DNA of 64,000 nucleotides, from positions 15,040,661 to 15,104,660 of the forward strand of contig OY855906.1 in assembly GCA_963693305.1 (NCBI GenBank), written 5' to 3'. Position 1 is the first letter of the stretch. Every line of letters starts with the position of its first letter. A model generated the notes under the pieces. That model had not been told where the DNA came from. It worked only from the letters and a program-made list of their open reading frames with translations, and did not search any database. Positions 12,097 through 24,050 of the stretch are shown in pieces. The DNA is from Meandrina meandrites (taxonomy: Eukaryota > Cnidaria > Anthozoa > Scleractinia > Meandrinidae). Made by a program: the position numbers and the translations under genes.

Positions 12097-12333
12097 ATTC
12101 TTCATACTCAAATGCTTAAATAATAGATCTTTACGGAATCGAAATTTGCATTTCGTTTGTACTTCACCTGCAAGTTCACTCAAGGAAAGAACTCCTTAAT
12201 GGATCCGCTTAAGTGTGGAAATCACAGTAGTTTGCGTTACCTAGTTTGAAGAGAAGCAAAAACAGCTCGCTTGAAGCAATCTCTTGTCCGAACAGCGGAG
12301 AATTTGCTGGAAGTTTTTTGATCGACATTTTTA

Positions 12334-14069
12334 CAGGACCTGAACAATCGATGAAATCAATAATCGATGGCAATCGATAACAATCGATGACAATCGATAT
12401 CAATTAATCGATTGATATTGATAATCGATGAACAATCGATCATGAAAATTTGTGTGATTATTGATTGTCATCGATTATCAATATTTTACAATTATTCGCC
12501 GAAGGCGAAGTGATTATTCAACAATAATCACTGAGCCTGAGGCGAATAATTGTTTTAGTATAATTTTCACAGGTGAATATCAAAAACTGAAAAATAATAA
12601 TAGAAAACACGAAAACAACAAACACAAGTGCTCGCTTGCATACGTGTAAACCAGTTTAATTCTTCGATTGAAATCGTAATTTTCACTCAAGTTTTAGCAA
12701 TAAAACGGAACAAAACAAACACTACAAAAAAGATAGATACATCTGGTACCTTTGTTTAATCGTTGGTGACTTCTGAACAATTGTGTGAATCCTCTCGAAA
12801 TTACCAGCTCCAGTGAGAAGAGAACTAAATAATGTTTTGCCAGTCGATCTGACTGAGTACACGGCCGCGTGCAATCTCCAAAACCACCATGTTTACGATC
12901 AACTCGAATGCCTTGAAAACCATCTCTTGAAAATATTTCCGGTCCAAAAGCCTTGGTAGTTAATTTGAAAAATTCCCAATATTTTAAATATCCAGGACTT
13001 GGAGTGATTTCTTTTAAACGAGAGAAATTTTCATTCAGCAAATGCCGCCATGTTCACTGGCCTGGATGGCAAACGTGGCATGGCTTAGTTGCCAAGCCTT
13101 GAGATGCTATATTCACCGCCTAGCGCGGTGAATATAGCGTCATAGTGCGAGCTTCTCGACCAATCAGAATTGAATTCACCTGTGGAAATTATACTAATAA
13201 TTGATAATTGATGGGAATCGATCAATTAACTACATCGATTATCATCGATTATCCATATCAATCGATAATCGATGGGAATCGATCAATTAACATAATAGAT
13301 TGTTTTCAATATGCAATATCAATCAATTACCTATTCAGTCAAACATTCAATTGTCAATTTCATCAAGTACTAAATAAAGTTACACATTTTGATATGATTG
13401 CTTTTTATTTGAGTAAAAACTAGCAAGTAGCAATGGGTAAACTTGTTTATTCACCCACACGTTTCGTGGGAGTTTAAAATTCATAGAAACGTACTACGGA
13501 TTTGTGTGTAAGAAAAACAAGCCCCAGCTGGCAAATTAGGCCTGTTAGGCCTGGGGCGAATAAATCGTTGCCCGGGTAACGTGACGCCCACAGACATTGC
13601 ATTCTGTGGATGTCGCATGAGGGTACGATCTACTATATCGCATGACGGCGCTGGGTCACGTACGCTTAAGTGCGGACAAACTTGACTCCTCTGTGCCCTG
13701 TGCCCAGGTCAGTTGAATCTCGATGCTGAATCGATCGTATTTGTACTACTGACAACGAGATATGTTAATAGTATTTATTTGTGCTGTTTTTCACAGAGCC
13801 ACATCGATGAACAATTCTCAAACTTTGCTACTGAGGTTTAAAAATAACATACGATCTGCATACACTCCCGCGATACCTGAAGAAACGGAGACATGAATTT
13901 AGTGCCAATCGATGGCAATCGATGAAGTTCCCGACCACCTAAGTGTGATTATCGATTGATCATCGATTGGCCGATGCCAATCGATGCTAATCAACAGTAA
14001 TTAATCGATTGTCATCGATTGATCGATTGATTTTCCGATCATCGATTTTCATCGATTGTTCAGGTCCTG
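12334..14069. mobile_element. 1.7-kb DNA element with ATCGAT-rich ends
   Basis: The termini CAGGACCTGAACAATCGATG are inverted at 14069 and flanked by a 7-bp duplication ATTTTTA (12327-12333, 14070-14076). Subterminal zones (12350-12440, 13200-13300, 13900-14060) are arrays of ATCGAT-type motifs in both orientations. CAG termini suggest a hAT relation, but hAT duplications are usually 8 bp. Confidence 0.85.
12555..13197. mobile_element. Nested element with TTAGTATAATTT termini
   Basis: TTAGTATAATTTTCACAGGT at the left is inverted at the right as ACCTGTGGAAATTATACTAA. It splits the ATCGAT-ended element, so it is younger. A 115-codon frame on the minus strand (13041-12694) shows no recognisable domain. 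A hairpin TTCACCGCCTAGCGCGGTGAA lies near its right end. Confidence 0.75.
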
Positions 14070-14177
14070 ATTTTTACCACTTTCGCCTCTCAGATTGGGA
14101 TATAATCTCTTGATCCTGGTTTCGATTATCACAGCCATTTTTACCCGATTTACACATAAAATATTTTTTTCTTTCAG

Positions 14178-14268
14178 TTCATTAGCTCATCGAAAAGTTC
14201 AAAGTGGCCAGTCTTGGAGAATATCTCAAACAAACAACGAACTCCAATGCACACTCCCCCGTGTTACG
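14178..14268 (+). other. Possible internal exon, 91 nt
   Basis: It is bounded by a strong acceptor (TTTTTTTCTTTCAG) and a GTAAGG donor. It is open in phase 0 as FISSSKSSKWPVLENISNKQ and onward, leaving phase 1. It could follow the 73-codon exon in copy 3, but a phase-compatible next exon was not found. Confidence 0.3.
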
Positions 14269-14946
14269 GTAAGGCGGTATTCTTACACTTCAAATATTTT
14301 ATAACATTTTTAAAATGTCTGTATTTTTTAGCACCTTAGTAAAGACTCATTTTGTACGCAACCTTCTCTACAATTAGCAGAGAGGTTCGCCTCTGCTAAA
14401 TGGTCAACTTTTTTAAAGAAATTAAAAAATTAGTTTGATTCAAATCAGGAAAAGAAACTCACTTTGCGAGGTCGGTTAGCTGGAGATTTTGTAAGAAAAA
14501 TTGGTCTAATTAAAACGGACGCAGTAAGGAAAAATATTTTTTTGTGTGTATGTCCCTATTTATTACTTTTTTAAATATTTTTTTACGATACATTGAAAAA
14601 AGCTTTCGTTTTCAGACTCGATTCATATAAAAATTGAATTTAATGGAAATCAACTGAATTGATCAAGAACAACCTTGGGAGATTGACATTGGTGTCAATT
14701 TTAGTTTCTTTCTTTCTATTGTTTTTGGTTTGCTCCACCTCAGGACCACACTAAAAATGTGTTTTCTCTCTTTCGTTCTTTGCAGCAATAAGTATTTTAC
14801 TATAACCTTGTAGCCCAAAATTCACCACCAAGAGATTAATCGGGTTGTTATAAGCCCAGTGAGACCCAGCCGATCATTAAAGTTTGGTTCCTTATTATAA
14901 TTCATAAACATCAAACTTACTTTCTTTGGAGTGAACACTTGCTTAG

Positions 14947-15184
14947 ATTCTACGGTACGGCAAAAAATAAGGCCGAATACCGCTCTACTAAGTCATTTCA
15001 ATTAGAATTAGAAGTAAACATCGAGAGACCAAAGCTGACCAGGAGTGCATTTGGAAGATTAAAAGAAATCCTCAAGGCAGACGAAGCGGTTACCCAAGTT
15101 CAGCAAACAGGCAAAATGAAATATAGTTTATATGGGTTTAATGAACACCAAAATATTTTTACATCGTTGAGTTGTAGAAATTGA
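14947..15184 (+). other. Possible terminal exon
   Basis: After an acceptor CTTGCTTAG, 79 codons run to TGA: FYGTAKNKAEYRSTKSFQLE, then VNIERPKLTRSAFGRLKEIL, ending SLSCRN. Codon composition looks protein-like, with a charged helical stretch. It needs incoming phase 2, which the exon at 14178-14268 does not supply. No family recognised. Confidence 0.35.
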
Positions 15185-15796
15185 GCTAGTTCAGTTCTAT
15201 TATAGTTCTAGATTACAATAGATTATTAACAATATATTACAAAATAAATGTGATACTACGTGCACTCTGATTGTTCAAGAACCTATAGAATACTATTGCA
15301 CTGATTTAAACAGAGTATTTAACCTCATGAACGGCTATAATGCATGTAATTACCAAAAACCAAACATTATGTCTAGACATAATGTTGTTTATGTCGAGGC
15401 ATGTTCATTTGATAACCCGTTGGGAGGTTTCGTACCAGGTACCAAGTTAAACCAATAAGATTTTAGGGCGGAGTTTGCTATGTAAAAGCAGGAACAATCG
15501 CTTCAGTAATTCGCCTTCTATTTCTTGCCATTCAAGAGTCGAGAGCTCAAGAAAAGGTTTACTACAGTTGGAGCGAAGGAAACTTGCTAAAAAACTGTAA
15601 ATGCAGAGATAAAAATAACGACAAGGAACACACACACAAAAAAAAACAGCAACCTCGTTAGTTTACCACATCATTTGATGAATGTATTGAGAATAAGCAA
15701 TTTGATCACGAAATTTAAAACAGATTTCTATTATTTCCTTAACAAACGTATCTATGGTTATTGCATAAGCAATATAGTACCCTTTCTGTCTGTTTA

Positions 15797-15932
15797 CCAG
15801 CGCAAAAAAACCTTCTTGGAATGTTGGGAGACCACAAAAAAGCAGCTTGTAAATCACGAGAATTCAGGTGCGTAATTTACAAACTCTTCCAGTGCTCTCT
15901 TAACATTCCAAGTAGGTATTTTGCGCCGGTTA
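15797..15932. mobile_element. Small palindromic MITE
   Basis: CAGCGCAAAAAAACCTTCTT plus GGAATGTTGGGAG is mirrored at the right by CTTAACATTCCAAGTAGG then TATTTTGCGCCGG. About 135 bp in all. Confidence 0.65.
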
Positions 15933-17142
15933 ATCCATCGAAAATTTGCACCTAATTGCAAGCCTTTATTTTACTGTTCAAGTGTCTTAATAATCAAAAA
16001 TATCTTTTATGTATATTGCCCCTTATGAATTAATCATAACTTATTCATAATGTATACACGTGCTGCCTGGGCCGAGCTCTGTTTGCTGGGACAAAATCAA
16101 AACATTCGCATTTTGGGATCTTTTTGGCCACAGGCGTGGCCGTTTATTTTCATAACAATCAACGAAAGATCACACTACAAAGACATACAATGTATCATCC
16201 CAGCAAAAGTTAAGGGGAAAACCGCCATACCGTTGCTAAGTATAATCGATATCAGGGTGTGGAGGGAGGGGAAATTCGTCTTAACTTGTCGAAGACCTCA
16301 TTCAGCTAAAGGATTGAGCATGCATGCTTGCTTCGATTCTACGTCAGAACCTGTGAAACAAACTCCCAGATGAGAGGAAGTTCCCCAACCCGGAAGCTGG
16401 GAGAAGATTACGTCACAAGCTACATAAAATCATTTATTTCTTTGAAATAAATATCCTTTCTAACAACACCTAACATCGGGGATTAAAACTTAATTCCATA
16501 GCTGCACGTGAAATTTTCCCTGTAGCTTACAAACTTTGCAAGACCTAAGGTATTTGCGTCTTATTGAAACTTTTCTGTGTTACTGTTTCAAATATCTTAT
16601 CAAAAGAAATCGTTTGTAACAACGCCCTTTGGTTTTCGATCTAAATGGGAAATTTCTAGTATCGACAGAGAAACTCGCATAAACGTAATTAAACATTATC
16701 AAGTTTCTAATTCTGTTACTGATAAAATAAATGACATATATCTTTTCGGTAGAATTAGTGTGAATTTCTGCAGACCCTTTGCCAATGAGAAGAGAGATAG
16801 TGACAACAATGTACAATAATACATAATGGCCGCCCGTAAGGTTTTTGCTTATAGCTTGTGAGCTTTGAAATTCATTTTCTAAGGTTCTAAATTCCATCTT
16901 TAGCTTTTAAAAAGGGTCGAAAATAACACAATAGGATTTAAATTATTCTGGTACTCGATTTTTGTCCAACTTAAATTAATATTACACGGTTTCCTAACCG
17001 ATTCCGTCTTAATTTCCTTTTGAAAGATCAAAACATCGTCAAGCATACAGGCATAAGAGAGTGGCTATCACAAAGCACAATTTTTATTGAGAAATGTCAA
17101 TATTTTAAGAATTAGCTGTTGCTGTTTTGTTCTTCTTATCAG
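15933..17142. other. Upstream region of the GPCR; no gene recognised
   Basis: A 107-codon frame at 16050-16373 has no recognisable domain or splice context. Otherwise AT-rich. A promoter could lie here but no element is convincing. Confidence 0.4.
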
Positions 17143-17206
17143 GTTGAGGAAAAACGTTACAATCAATCTCTGGTGTATTCAGTTACCTGTAAACGTCAGT
17201 TTCAAA

Positions 17207-20200
17207 ATGGCTTCAGATTGGAACAGGGGCAATTGCGCTTTACTAAGTGAAGATGTTATTCCAGTCAACGACACTGCCGCCTTCATAAACGATGCTCTTG
17301 TTGCTGCTGTCAACGTACCACTCTGTGTCTTTGCCTTCCTTAGCAATTTGGTCGCCATAGTTGCTGTTGTCAAGACACCTTCCTTACATAAACCATGCAA
17401 CATTCTGCTGTGTAGCCTGGCCTTCGCCGATTGTCTCTCGGGCGCCATCACACAGCCACTGTTTGTAGCCAGGCGTTTAATGATTCACCGAGCCCACATA
17501 TCATGTGATTATCAACTTGAGCTGTACGTCCTGCATCGCTGCTCCTTTAGGTTAACTACTCTATTATCCTTCGTTAACGTGATGGTGATGAGCTTTGATC
17601 GTCACAGTGCCTTGTCGAAACCGCTATTGTATCGCGCCAATATGACCAACATCGGTAAGTGTTTGGTCATATGAGAAACTAATCATATATTATATACGAA
17701 ATCTACTTATCTGAATGAAAACCTACCCTAGCCTCGCCTCACCTCACCACGCCTCGCCTCGCCTCGCCTCGCCTCGCCTCGCCTCGCCTCGCCTCGCCTC
17801 GCCTCGCCTCGCCTCGCCTCGCCTCGCCTCGCCTCGCCTCGCCTCGCCTCGCCTCGCCTCGCCTCGCCTCGCCTCGCCTCGCCTCGCCTCGCCTCGCCTC
17901 GCCTCGCCTCGCCTCGCCTCGCCTCGCCTCGCCTCGCCTCGCCTCGCCTCGCCTCGCCTCGCCTAGTCTAGCCTAGCCTAGCCTAGCCTAGCCTAGCCTA
18001 GCCTAGCCTAGCCTAGCCTAGCCTAGCCTAGCCTAGCCTACCCTATCCTAGCCTAGCCTAACCTAGCCTAGCCTAGCCTACCCTAGCCTAACAAAAACAC
18101 ATACCCTTTGAATACCTAGCCAAACAGAAGCCATCCAACTAAGATGAGAGAACATGGCCCCTTTAAATACTGGAATAGAAACGTGTGAAATTGAAGTCAA
18201 AACATTCCTTTGCATGATGGTAATGCCGTAAAGTATTAAAGAACTTGCTCTGACTAAAAAACATTTAAAATTACGAGTCTTTGGTATTTCTTTTTACTGC
18301 CTTCGACGGACAAAAACGAGTTGTAATAAAAATTTGAATACAAATGAGTAGGTTATAATGAGAAAAGAATATGTAAATTGAATATTTGTTCAAAACTTAT
18401 ATTTAAGAACGTTTGTTATTATTTTTGTTTTAATTTTAAAAGAAATTTTCATAAACAAATTTACATATTCTTTTCTTTTTCTATCTTACATATTCGTATT
18501 CACTTTTTTTATCGCCACTCGTTATTTAATTTGGTACCCGTCGAAGGCTGTAGATTGACCAGCCGAAAGCTCGTACTTTCAAAAGCTTTTAGCCATAGGA
18601 CGTTTTTTTCATTCTTAATCGTGTTACATCCTAACCTGCTATGGCCCCTCCATATTTTAAGAAATCTTGTGGTTTCCATCCACGTGTGTGCACGTGTTTG
18701 TATGTGTGCGCTTGGGGAGGGGGTAAGGACTTACTTCTAAGGTGGACTTTATGAGGAGGCTCCGCCCGAAAAGGCTACCTTTTTCAGGCTTCCGGTTATT
18801 GTTTTCCCTCGATGCAAATGTAAACGTAAAAAAAAAATAATCTAAAATAATATAAATGTTGTTTATAGTGGTCATGCACTGAACTTCGAGATTGCTAGTT
18901 TGCAGGCATGCCACTAAAACATAGGAAACAAATAATTATAAATGAAGATAACGTGGTTAAAAATTAATTCCAACCGGCAGAAGGCAGACCAGTTGGCTAT
19001 ATACAAAGCGTGACCGAGGATTAATACTCGAGACGACTGAGAAACGAATCAAGCTAGTAGCAGGGTGGGGGGTGGGGGGGCGGTTGAACCCGGGACCTCT
19101 GGATTACAAGACCAGCGCTCTAAACCACTTTGCCACGCTGCCTCTACAAAATGTTCCGAAGGACTACCTCAAATGTAGTCCACAATTTGTGATTTTTCCG
19201 GAAAATTAATGCTCCATTTGCTTTCCAACAAAAATTTTCGGTATTTTTGGTTACATGCTGAGCACCCCAGCGGCACAGAAAAGGCGATGAAAACCTGTTA
19301 TTTATCCATTGAAAGGGTCTTTCAAAATAACACGAACAGATGCATTGAATGGCTGCGTCATCTAAGTGTTTCAAGGGGTTATTCAAGTGAAAGGTAAAAA
19401 ATGTTATAAAACATGTAAATAGTGGTCATGCTTTCAGCTTCGAGCTACAGTTTCCAGGCATGCCACTAAACCAGACAAAACAGTACTAGTAATCTTGCAG
19501 CATTTCTACTGCAAGTGTGTGAGGGGGGTACTATAGCTATTTTCTATCCAATTTAAAGGTGTATGTAAGGCTACATTTTCTGTCGAAAATGGTTTATATA
19601 ATTATAGGTTGAAGGTTTGGAGCTACGGGTGGAGCCTCCCCGTATTAACCTTTCTTGAGTATCCATCTCTGTGAGGGGAGAGAGAAATGCACTTACGAAA
19701 TGGCAAATTACAGACACTATTAAGGTCACTTCATATGTATACATTTATTTAAAGGGCATGCACGAACTGCGACGACTGAAGCCGACGGCAAACGACATAT
19801 TAATGAGAATATATTTCTAAACCTTCTTTGCATCAGTAATTGCACGTTAACGTTCTCAGCTAGCATAGCCCACCGAATTGTGCCCTCGCATTCAAAAACT
19901 GCTAGACGTTATTGGCTTCCAAGAGACTTATTGGTTTCAAAAAGAGCAAAAATGTGAAATCTAAACTTTGAAGGGTACTATCTTCCTTTTGAAAACGGAG
20001 TTTTTAAATTCGCTTTGACAAGGGCACAATAGAGTGCACCAAGTTTATGTTCCTTGCAAAACAATTATAAAAATTCTATATCGGCGGAGAAAACTTGGAC
20101 ACAAAATTGCAGGTTTTTCTGCTTCCAAAGACCTTCCGAGTCTATGTTTACAGCAACGTGCGCTATATTCAAAGCTGTGAATCTAATTATGATACTTCGC

Positions 20201-20914
20201 TACGTTCCAGCGCACGGGACGCAAAGCTGAGAACAATAACGTGTAATTACGCATACAAAGATCGTTTAGAAATATATTCTCATGAACATTCGTTTGCTGT
20301 CGGCTTCAGTCGTATTAGTTCGTGCATACTTTTTGAATAAATACATGCTCATGATAGCAAGGGTCCTGCGCTACCCTAACAGGACTTTCCCTGCGTAAAG
20401 GGTTTTTTAAAATAGCATTTTATCGTTTGTGTTTTTCTTCCCAACAGATGCAATAAAAAGAGCTGTGTTTGCTGGAGTAAGCACGACGCTGTTTATAGTG
20501 TCCACGGAATTCATTTTCTCCTCAAATTTAGTTTTTTTGTTGCTGGTTAGTAATTCGGTCGGCGCATTGGTTCTTTTGACACCGGTCATCAATCATGTGA
20601 GGATGTTCATTGCTGTCCGTCGGCACAGAAATCAGGTGGCAGATGCAGTCGCGTCAAATCAGCAGCAAGCTATGATTTTAAGACGCGAGAAGAAAGTGGC
20701 TTATGACATGATGATTTTAATAGCTGCTCTAGTAATTTCTTTTATACCTGCTGCATTACTTAAGGTGCTTCAAACATCTTTCAATCAAGAGTATCGTTAT
20801 CTTTTTCCATGGGCATTGTCATTTATTCTAATGAATGCTTCTGCTAATCCTATACTTAACTTTTGGCGCAACAAAGAACTCAAAAACGCAATGAAATCGC
20901 TGATATCTTGCTGA
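17207..20914 (+). CDS. Class A (rhodopsin-like) GPCR, two exons
   Basis: CDS is 17207-17654 joined to 20448-20914, phase 1 at the junction, giving 304 aa. The ATG sits in AAAATGG. A possible 5' UTR acceptor (CTTATCAG) ends at 17142. TM1 contains LSNLVAIVAVV (N1.50). TM2 contains SLAFADCLSG (D2.50). TM3 ends in FDRHSALSKPLLYR, so DRY is DRH. TM4 and TM5 are in exon 2. A basic third loop (AVRRHRNQ to RREKKVAYDM) precedes TM6, which has SFIPAALL: P6.50 is kept but the tryptophan of CWxP is absent. TM7 has NPILNFW in place of NPxxY, followed by an amphipathic RNKELKNAMKSL helix 8. This fits a plasma-membrane receptor of the expanded cnidarian class A set; the ligand cannot be told. AATAAA lies about 60 bp after the stop. 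The single intron holds a pentamer array, a SINE and a foldback element. Confidence 0.9.
17733..18090 (+). repeat. (CCTCG)n to (CCTAG)n pentanucleotide array
   Basis: About 45 uninterrupted CCTCG units run to 17963, then switch abruptly to about 25 CCTAG units. The first block is extremely CpG-rich. The change CG to AG is consistent with one variant unit seeding the second block. It reads as a (SPRLA)n open frame, which has no coding support. Confidence 0.97.
18957..19143 (-). mobile_element. tRNA-derived SINE
   Basis: The minus strand starts GGCAGCGTGGCAAAGTGGTT, then GAGCGCTGGTCTTGTAATCC and box B GGGTTCAACCG. The body ends in AGCCAACTGGTCTGCC and GCCGGTTGG. The loop would read TGT (Thr) but stems are imperfect, so this is a SINE, not a tRNA gene. 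It lies in the GPCR intron. Confidence 0.85.
19732..20352. mobile_element. Foldback with ~95-bp imperfect TIRs
   Basis: GCATGCACGAACTGCGACGA, CTGAAGCCGACGGCAAACGA and GAGAATATATTTCTAAAC on the left recur inverted at about 20263-20350 with some mismatches. It sits in the GPCR intron about 100 bp before the acceptor. Confidence 0.8.
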
Positions 20915-21022
20915 AGTGTAAAACAATCTGCCGACTTACACAGATTCTTAGTTGGTGTAAAACCTCGGTGAAAAAATAAAACCATCCAGTTCCTGCGAGA
21001 TATGTGGGGTAGACTTTTTTAA

Positions 21023-21380
21023 GGTCGCGGGGACACCTAATTCATTAGGCAAAATTTTGCTTGTCTGCGGCTTTTTGAGTGCGATTAAGCTGAGCTTTTC
21101 CAGAGACATAAAAGAATAATGGAAGTTTACGAATGTTGTATTTGATTTGGAAGATTGTGTATTACGGCGACGTTAGAGTGCCATCATGGGTGCGAAATTG
21201 AAAAATCCATGATTTTGTGTCCAAGTTTGCGGATCGAGTAGAAAACAGCACTCTGCGATTTTATCAAAAATAGATCAGTCAAAACATCTAGTGTGTCACG
21301 ACAGAAGCGGATTTTTTAATTTTCGCTTTGGCAGCGAGTAAAAGTCGTTTAAATTTGCAAATTTGAATTTAACGTCTTCT
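21023..21380 (+). repeat. Dispersed repeat, copy A
   Basis: Shares GGTCGCGGGG, GGCAAAATTTTGCTTG, ATCCATGATTTTGTGTCCA, TTTGCGGATCGAGTAGAA and CTAGTGTGTCA with 34091-34440 in the same order and orientation. Non-coding; probably an old transposable element. Confidence 0.85.
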
Positions 21381-23661
21381 ATCTTTTTTTAAGGCTCTTT
21401 TAGAACTCCACTTCTGTCTCGACACATAACAATTTATTAAACATATGAAATAAATTTCAGTTAATCAAAAACTCTTGTTTCTAGTTTGAGCCATAAGCTT
21501 TGCTAAATTGTCCAACCATTGTCCTTGTATGATCACACGTGAGAATCCCAAAAACCATCAAATCAGAGCGAACTTTGGCATCTTGATACGTGCTTGCTAA
21601 ATTCGACCGCTGTCTTTTGTTCATACACGAGATAGACAACAGTGTAACATTTTGTCAGGTGGATGTTCTGTTCCCTCCCTTCCACCCAAAGTTCTTCCTC
21701 GCTCATAATAATAATAGTTACAGTTTGCCAAAGGGCTTTCCCAATCATCTAGGATTTAGTTTAAATCGTAGGGCAACTCAGTGTTACACCTAGATTGCTA
21801 TCTACGGTAATGGAACTCTAAGAATAAGTACCTCTTTCGAGGTTTCGTGGTGTACACGTGAATTAAAATTACCTTAATGAACATATATAAATTTTAGAGT
21901 AACTATATACCACACTTGAGGTGGTCTCGACATATCAATTTACTGAAGGAACATTACGAATTTCAGAGACACTAATACTTCACTTAGGTTTGTTTGCGTA
22001 CAATTTTATTATACCCAATATTGCTTTAATCAATAATGTAGATTCCGCAAGACTTAGGTATTACTTGTCTAAACAAACTATAGAAATACTATGTACTTGT
22101 TTATGTTAACTATCCAAATGAACATTCAATGGCAGATCACTTTGCCAGTCCAGCAATATATACTTTAGATCATAGCTACCAAGTTATCCTTTATGAGTTA
22201 TGTTGTGACCTTTCTTTGCAAGTTCTGTTTAGATTTGTCAAATAAACACGGGAATGGGGACGAAGTGCTCCTCTCGTAAAACTCTTGCCCCCACCCCCCC
22301 CCCCCCCCCCCCCCCCCATAGACTCGATTTTCGGAGGCCCAACTGGCTGGAGCTAGGTTAGTGGAGGCCCACTCCCTCCAGTCAGGGAGGAGGCCCAACT
22401 CCCTCCTCTCTACCCAGGAATGTTCACAGTGGCCCTGAGAGAAGGTCAACGCCCTCCTCATCCACTGTGTACATCCCCTTGGGCTGTAGGTTTTGTTTTC
22501 TTGACACTCCAGGGGTCCATGGGGCTAAAATATTAACTAAGCACTTTGTTGCCCACTTCCCCATTCTCAGCCACAAAGAGTTGCTGTTGTCCTCATTTCA
22601 AGAAAAAAAAAAGGGAAGTTGATTAAACTACAGCTTTAAATCTGCAGTGAATTCTTGGACACAAAATTGAAAGTCCAAACTTTGAGATTTCCGAAGTTGT
22701 TCCGATTAAAACTCGAGTACCAAGGGAGGTAATTACATTCCACGCTTTAATGTTGAAAAGAACAATGCGAAGCAGAGTGCTCTCGGTTTTACCAAAAAAA
22801 AAAATACAACCAAAATGCACTGTAAAATCAACTGATTTTATAAACTAGACAAAATCTTTACAGCAGATTTTGAAATGCAAACAAATGTGTCTACGACTTG
22901 GATCTTCTCAGTTGTTCTGTCACATGGGCCACAGGGTCCGTGCCACACAGGAACACTTCAAATCACGCGCCATATTTTATTCATTCATGAATATTTCGTA
23001 CGCTTGTGGATATCAGTCGTTGCGCTTCGTGCATACACTTAAAAAAAACGTCGCTGGTTACCCTTGCATAACCTCAGACATCGCATCATGTAGCGACTGA
23101 GCACTGTCAATGCACCTCCCTAGTCCATGTGCAAATTCCTTAAATTCTTAGCAAATCCAAAAAAATTGCATAGCGTCAGCTGTACAATTCAAATAACAAC
23201 AAGGCCATGTTCACAGCAGAATTGAAGTAGTGCTTCACTTTAAAAATATATTTCATCCAAATCATGGCAGCAACAATGCAAATAACAGCAAGGCCGTGTT
23301 CACAGCATAGTTCAAGCAGTGCTTCACTTTAAAAATATATTTCATGCAAATCAAGGCAGCTTCAGAACCGTAAAATAGCGCAAAGTGTGTGTAAGTAAGT
23401 GTGTGTCCCGGTAGTTTTATTCGATTCGTCCGGTTAGTTTTCATATTCTTCAGAAAAACGTAAATTTGGCGACTTCGCTACATTTTGACGCAGAAAGAAA
23501 AGTTTATGTCATTAGCTCAAATTTTTTCAGCGTTGCAAATAGCCGAATGTGATCTGGAGCTAATAAAGCTGATACATTGAACCCTCCCTTTTCTTCCGTT
23601 GTTGTGCTTTTAGATGAAACAGGGAAGCGCTGGAGCGTTCAAACTTCGAAGTTCGCTCGAA
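21381..23661. other. Intergenic, no gene recognised
   Basis: Contains a 24-C run at 22294-22317, GC-rich repeat-like sequence to 22470, and a two-copy tandem duplication of about 88 bp near 23190-23360 (GTTCACAGCA and TGCTTCACTTTAAAAATATA shared). Open frames are short and without motifs. Confidence 0.45.
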
Positions 23662-23666
23662 GTTAA

Positions 23667-24050
23667 AGGGGCACTATCACGGCTGATCATAGAAATTTCT
23701 ATTTTCTAATTTCCTCAGTATATTTCCAAATGCCACCAAATACATGAATAAATTTGATAAATAGATCCCACAAAACAGGATAGAACAGTTATTTTGAGGA
23801 AGAAGTACAGGATTGCAAGGATGGAAGTGGATTGCGATTGATTTTTGGACAGGATGTCCAGAATTCAAAGCTGCCATTCTGGTGAAATTTTGAACATTTT
23901 ATTAGTCACTGTTTCCTCTTAGTTGATATTTCTTTGCATTTACCACTGTAAGCCTTTTTTTCTTCCTATTGCAAGACAATTAAGTACAATTTATAGCAAG
24001 CTACAGCCCATTCTTATAAAATATGATATTTCAGCCGTGATAGTGCCCCT
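23667..24050. mobile_element. TTAA-flanked MITE (AGGGGCACTATCACGGCTGA ends)
   Basis: The termini AGGGGCACTATCACGGCTGA are inverted at the right as TCAGCCGTGATAGTGCCCCT. TTAA flanks both sides (23663-23666, 24051-24054). TTAA is the piggyBac signature; a TA duplication cannot be excluded. Confidence 0.85.

Larger units (their letters stand above)
9649..12226 (+). repeat. Segmental tandem duplication, copy 3 (partial, more diverged)
   Basis: Homology runs to GTGGAAATCAC at about 12226 and is interrupted by the element at 11029-12096. The minisatellite half of the unit is absent. It diverges more from copies 1 and 2 than they do from each other. Confidence 0.9.
17655..20447 (+). other. GPCR intron 1
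   Basis: The donor is GTAAGT directly after ATCG. The acceptor CCCAACAG follows a T-rich tract. Besides the (CCTCG)n/(CCTAG)n array, it contains a small hairpin near 18358-18483 (AGAAAAGAATATGTAAATT and its complement), the SINE near 18957-19143 and the foldback near 19732-20352. No coding exon is recognisable inside. Confidence 0.85.

Noticed and set aside
17715..17966. (SPRLA)n open frame
   Set aside because: Translation of the CCTCG array inside a confirmed intron.
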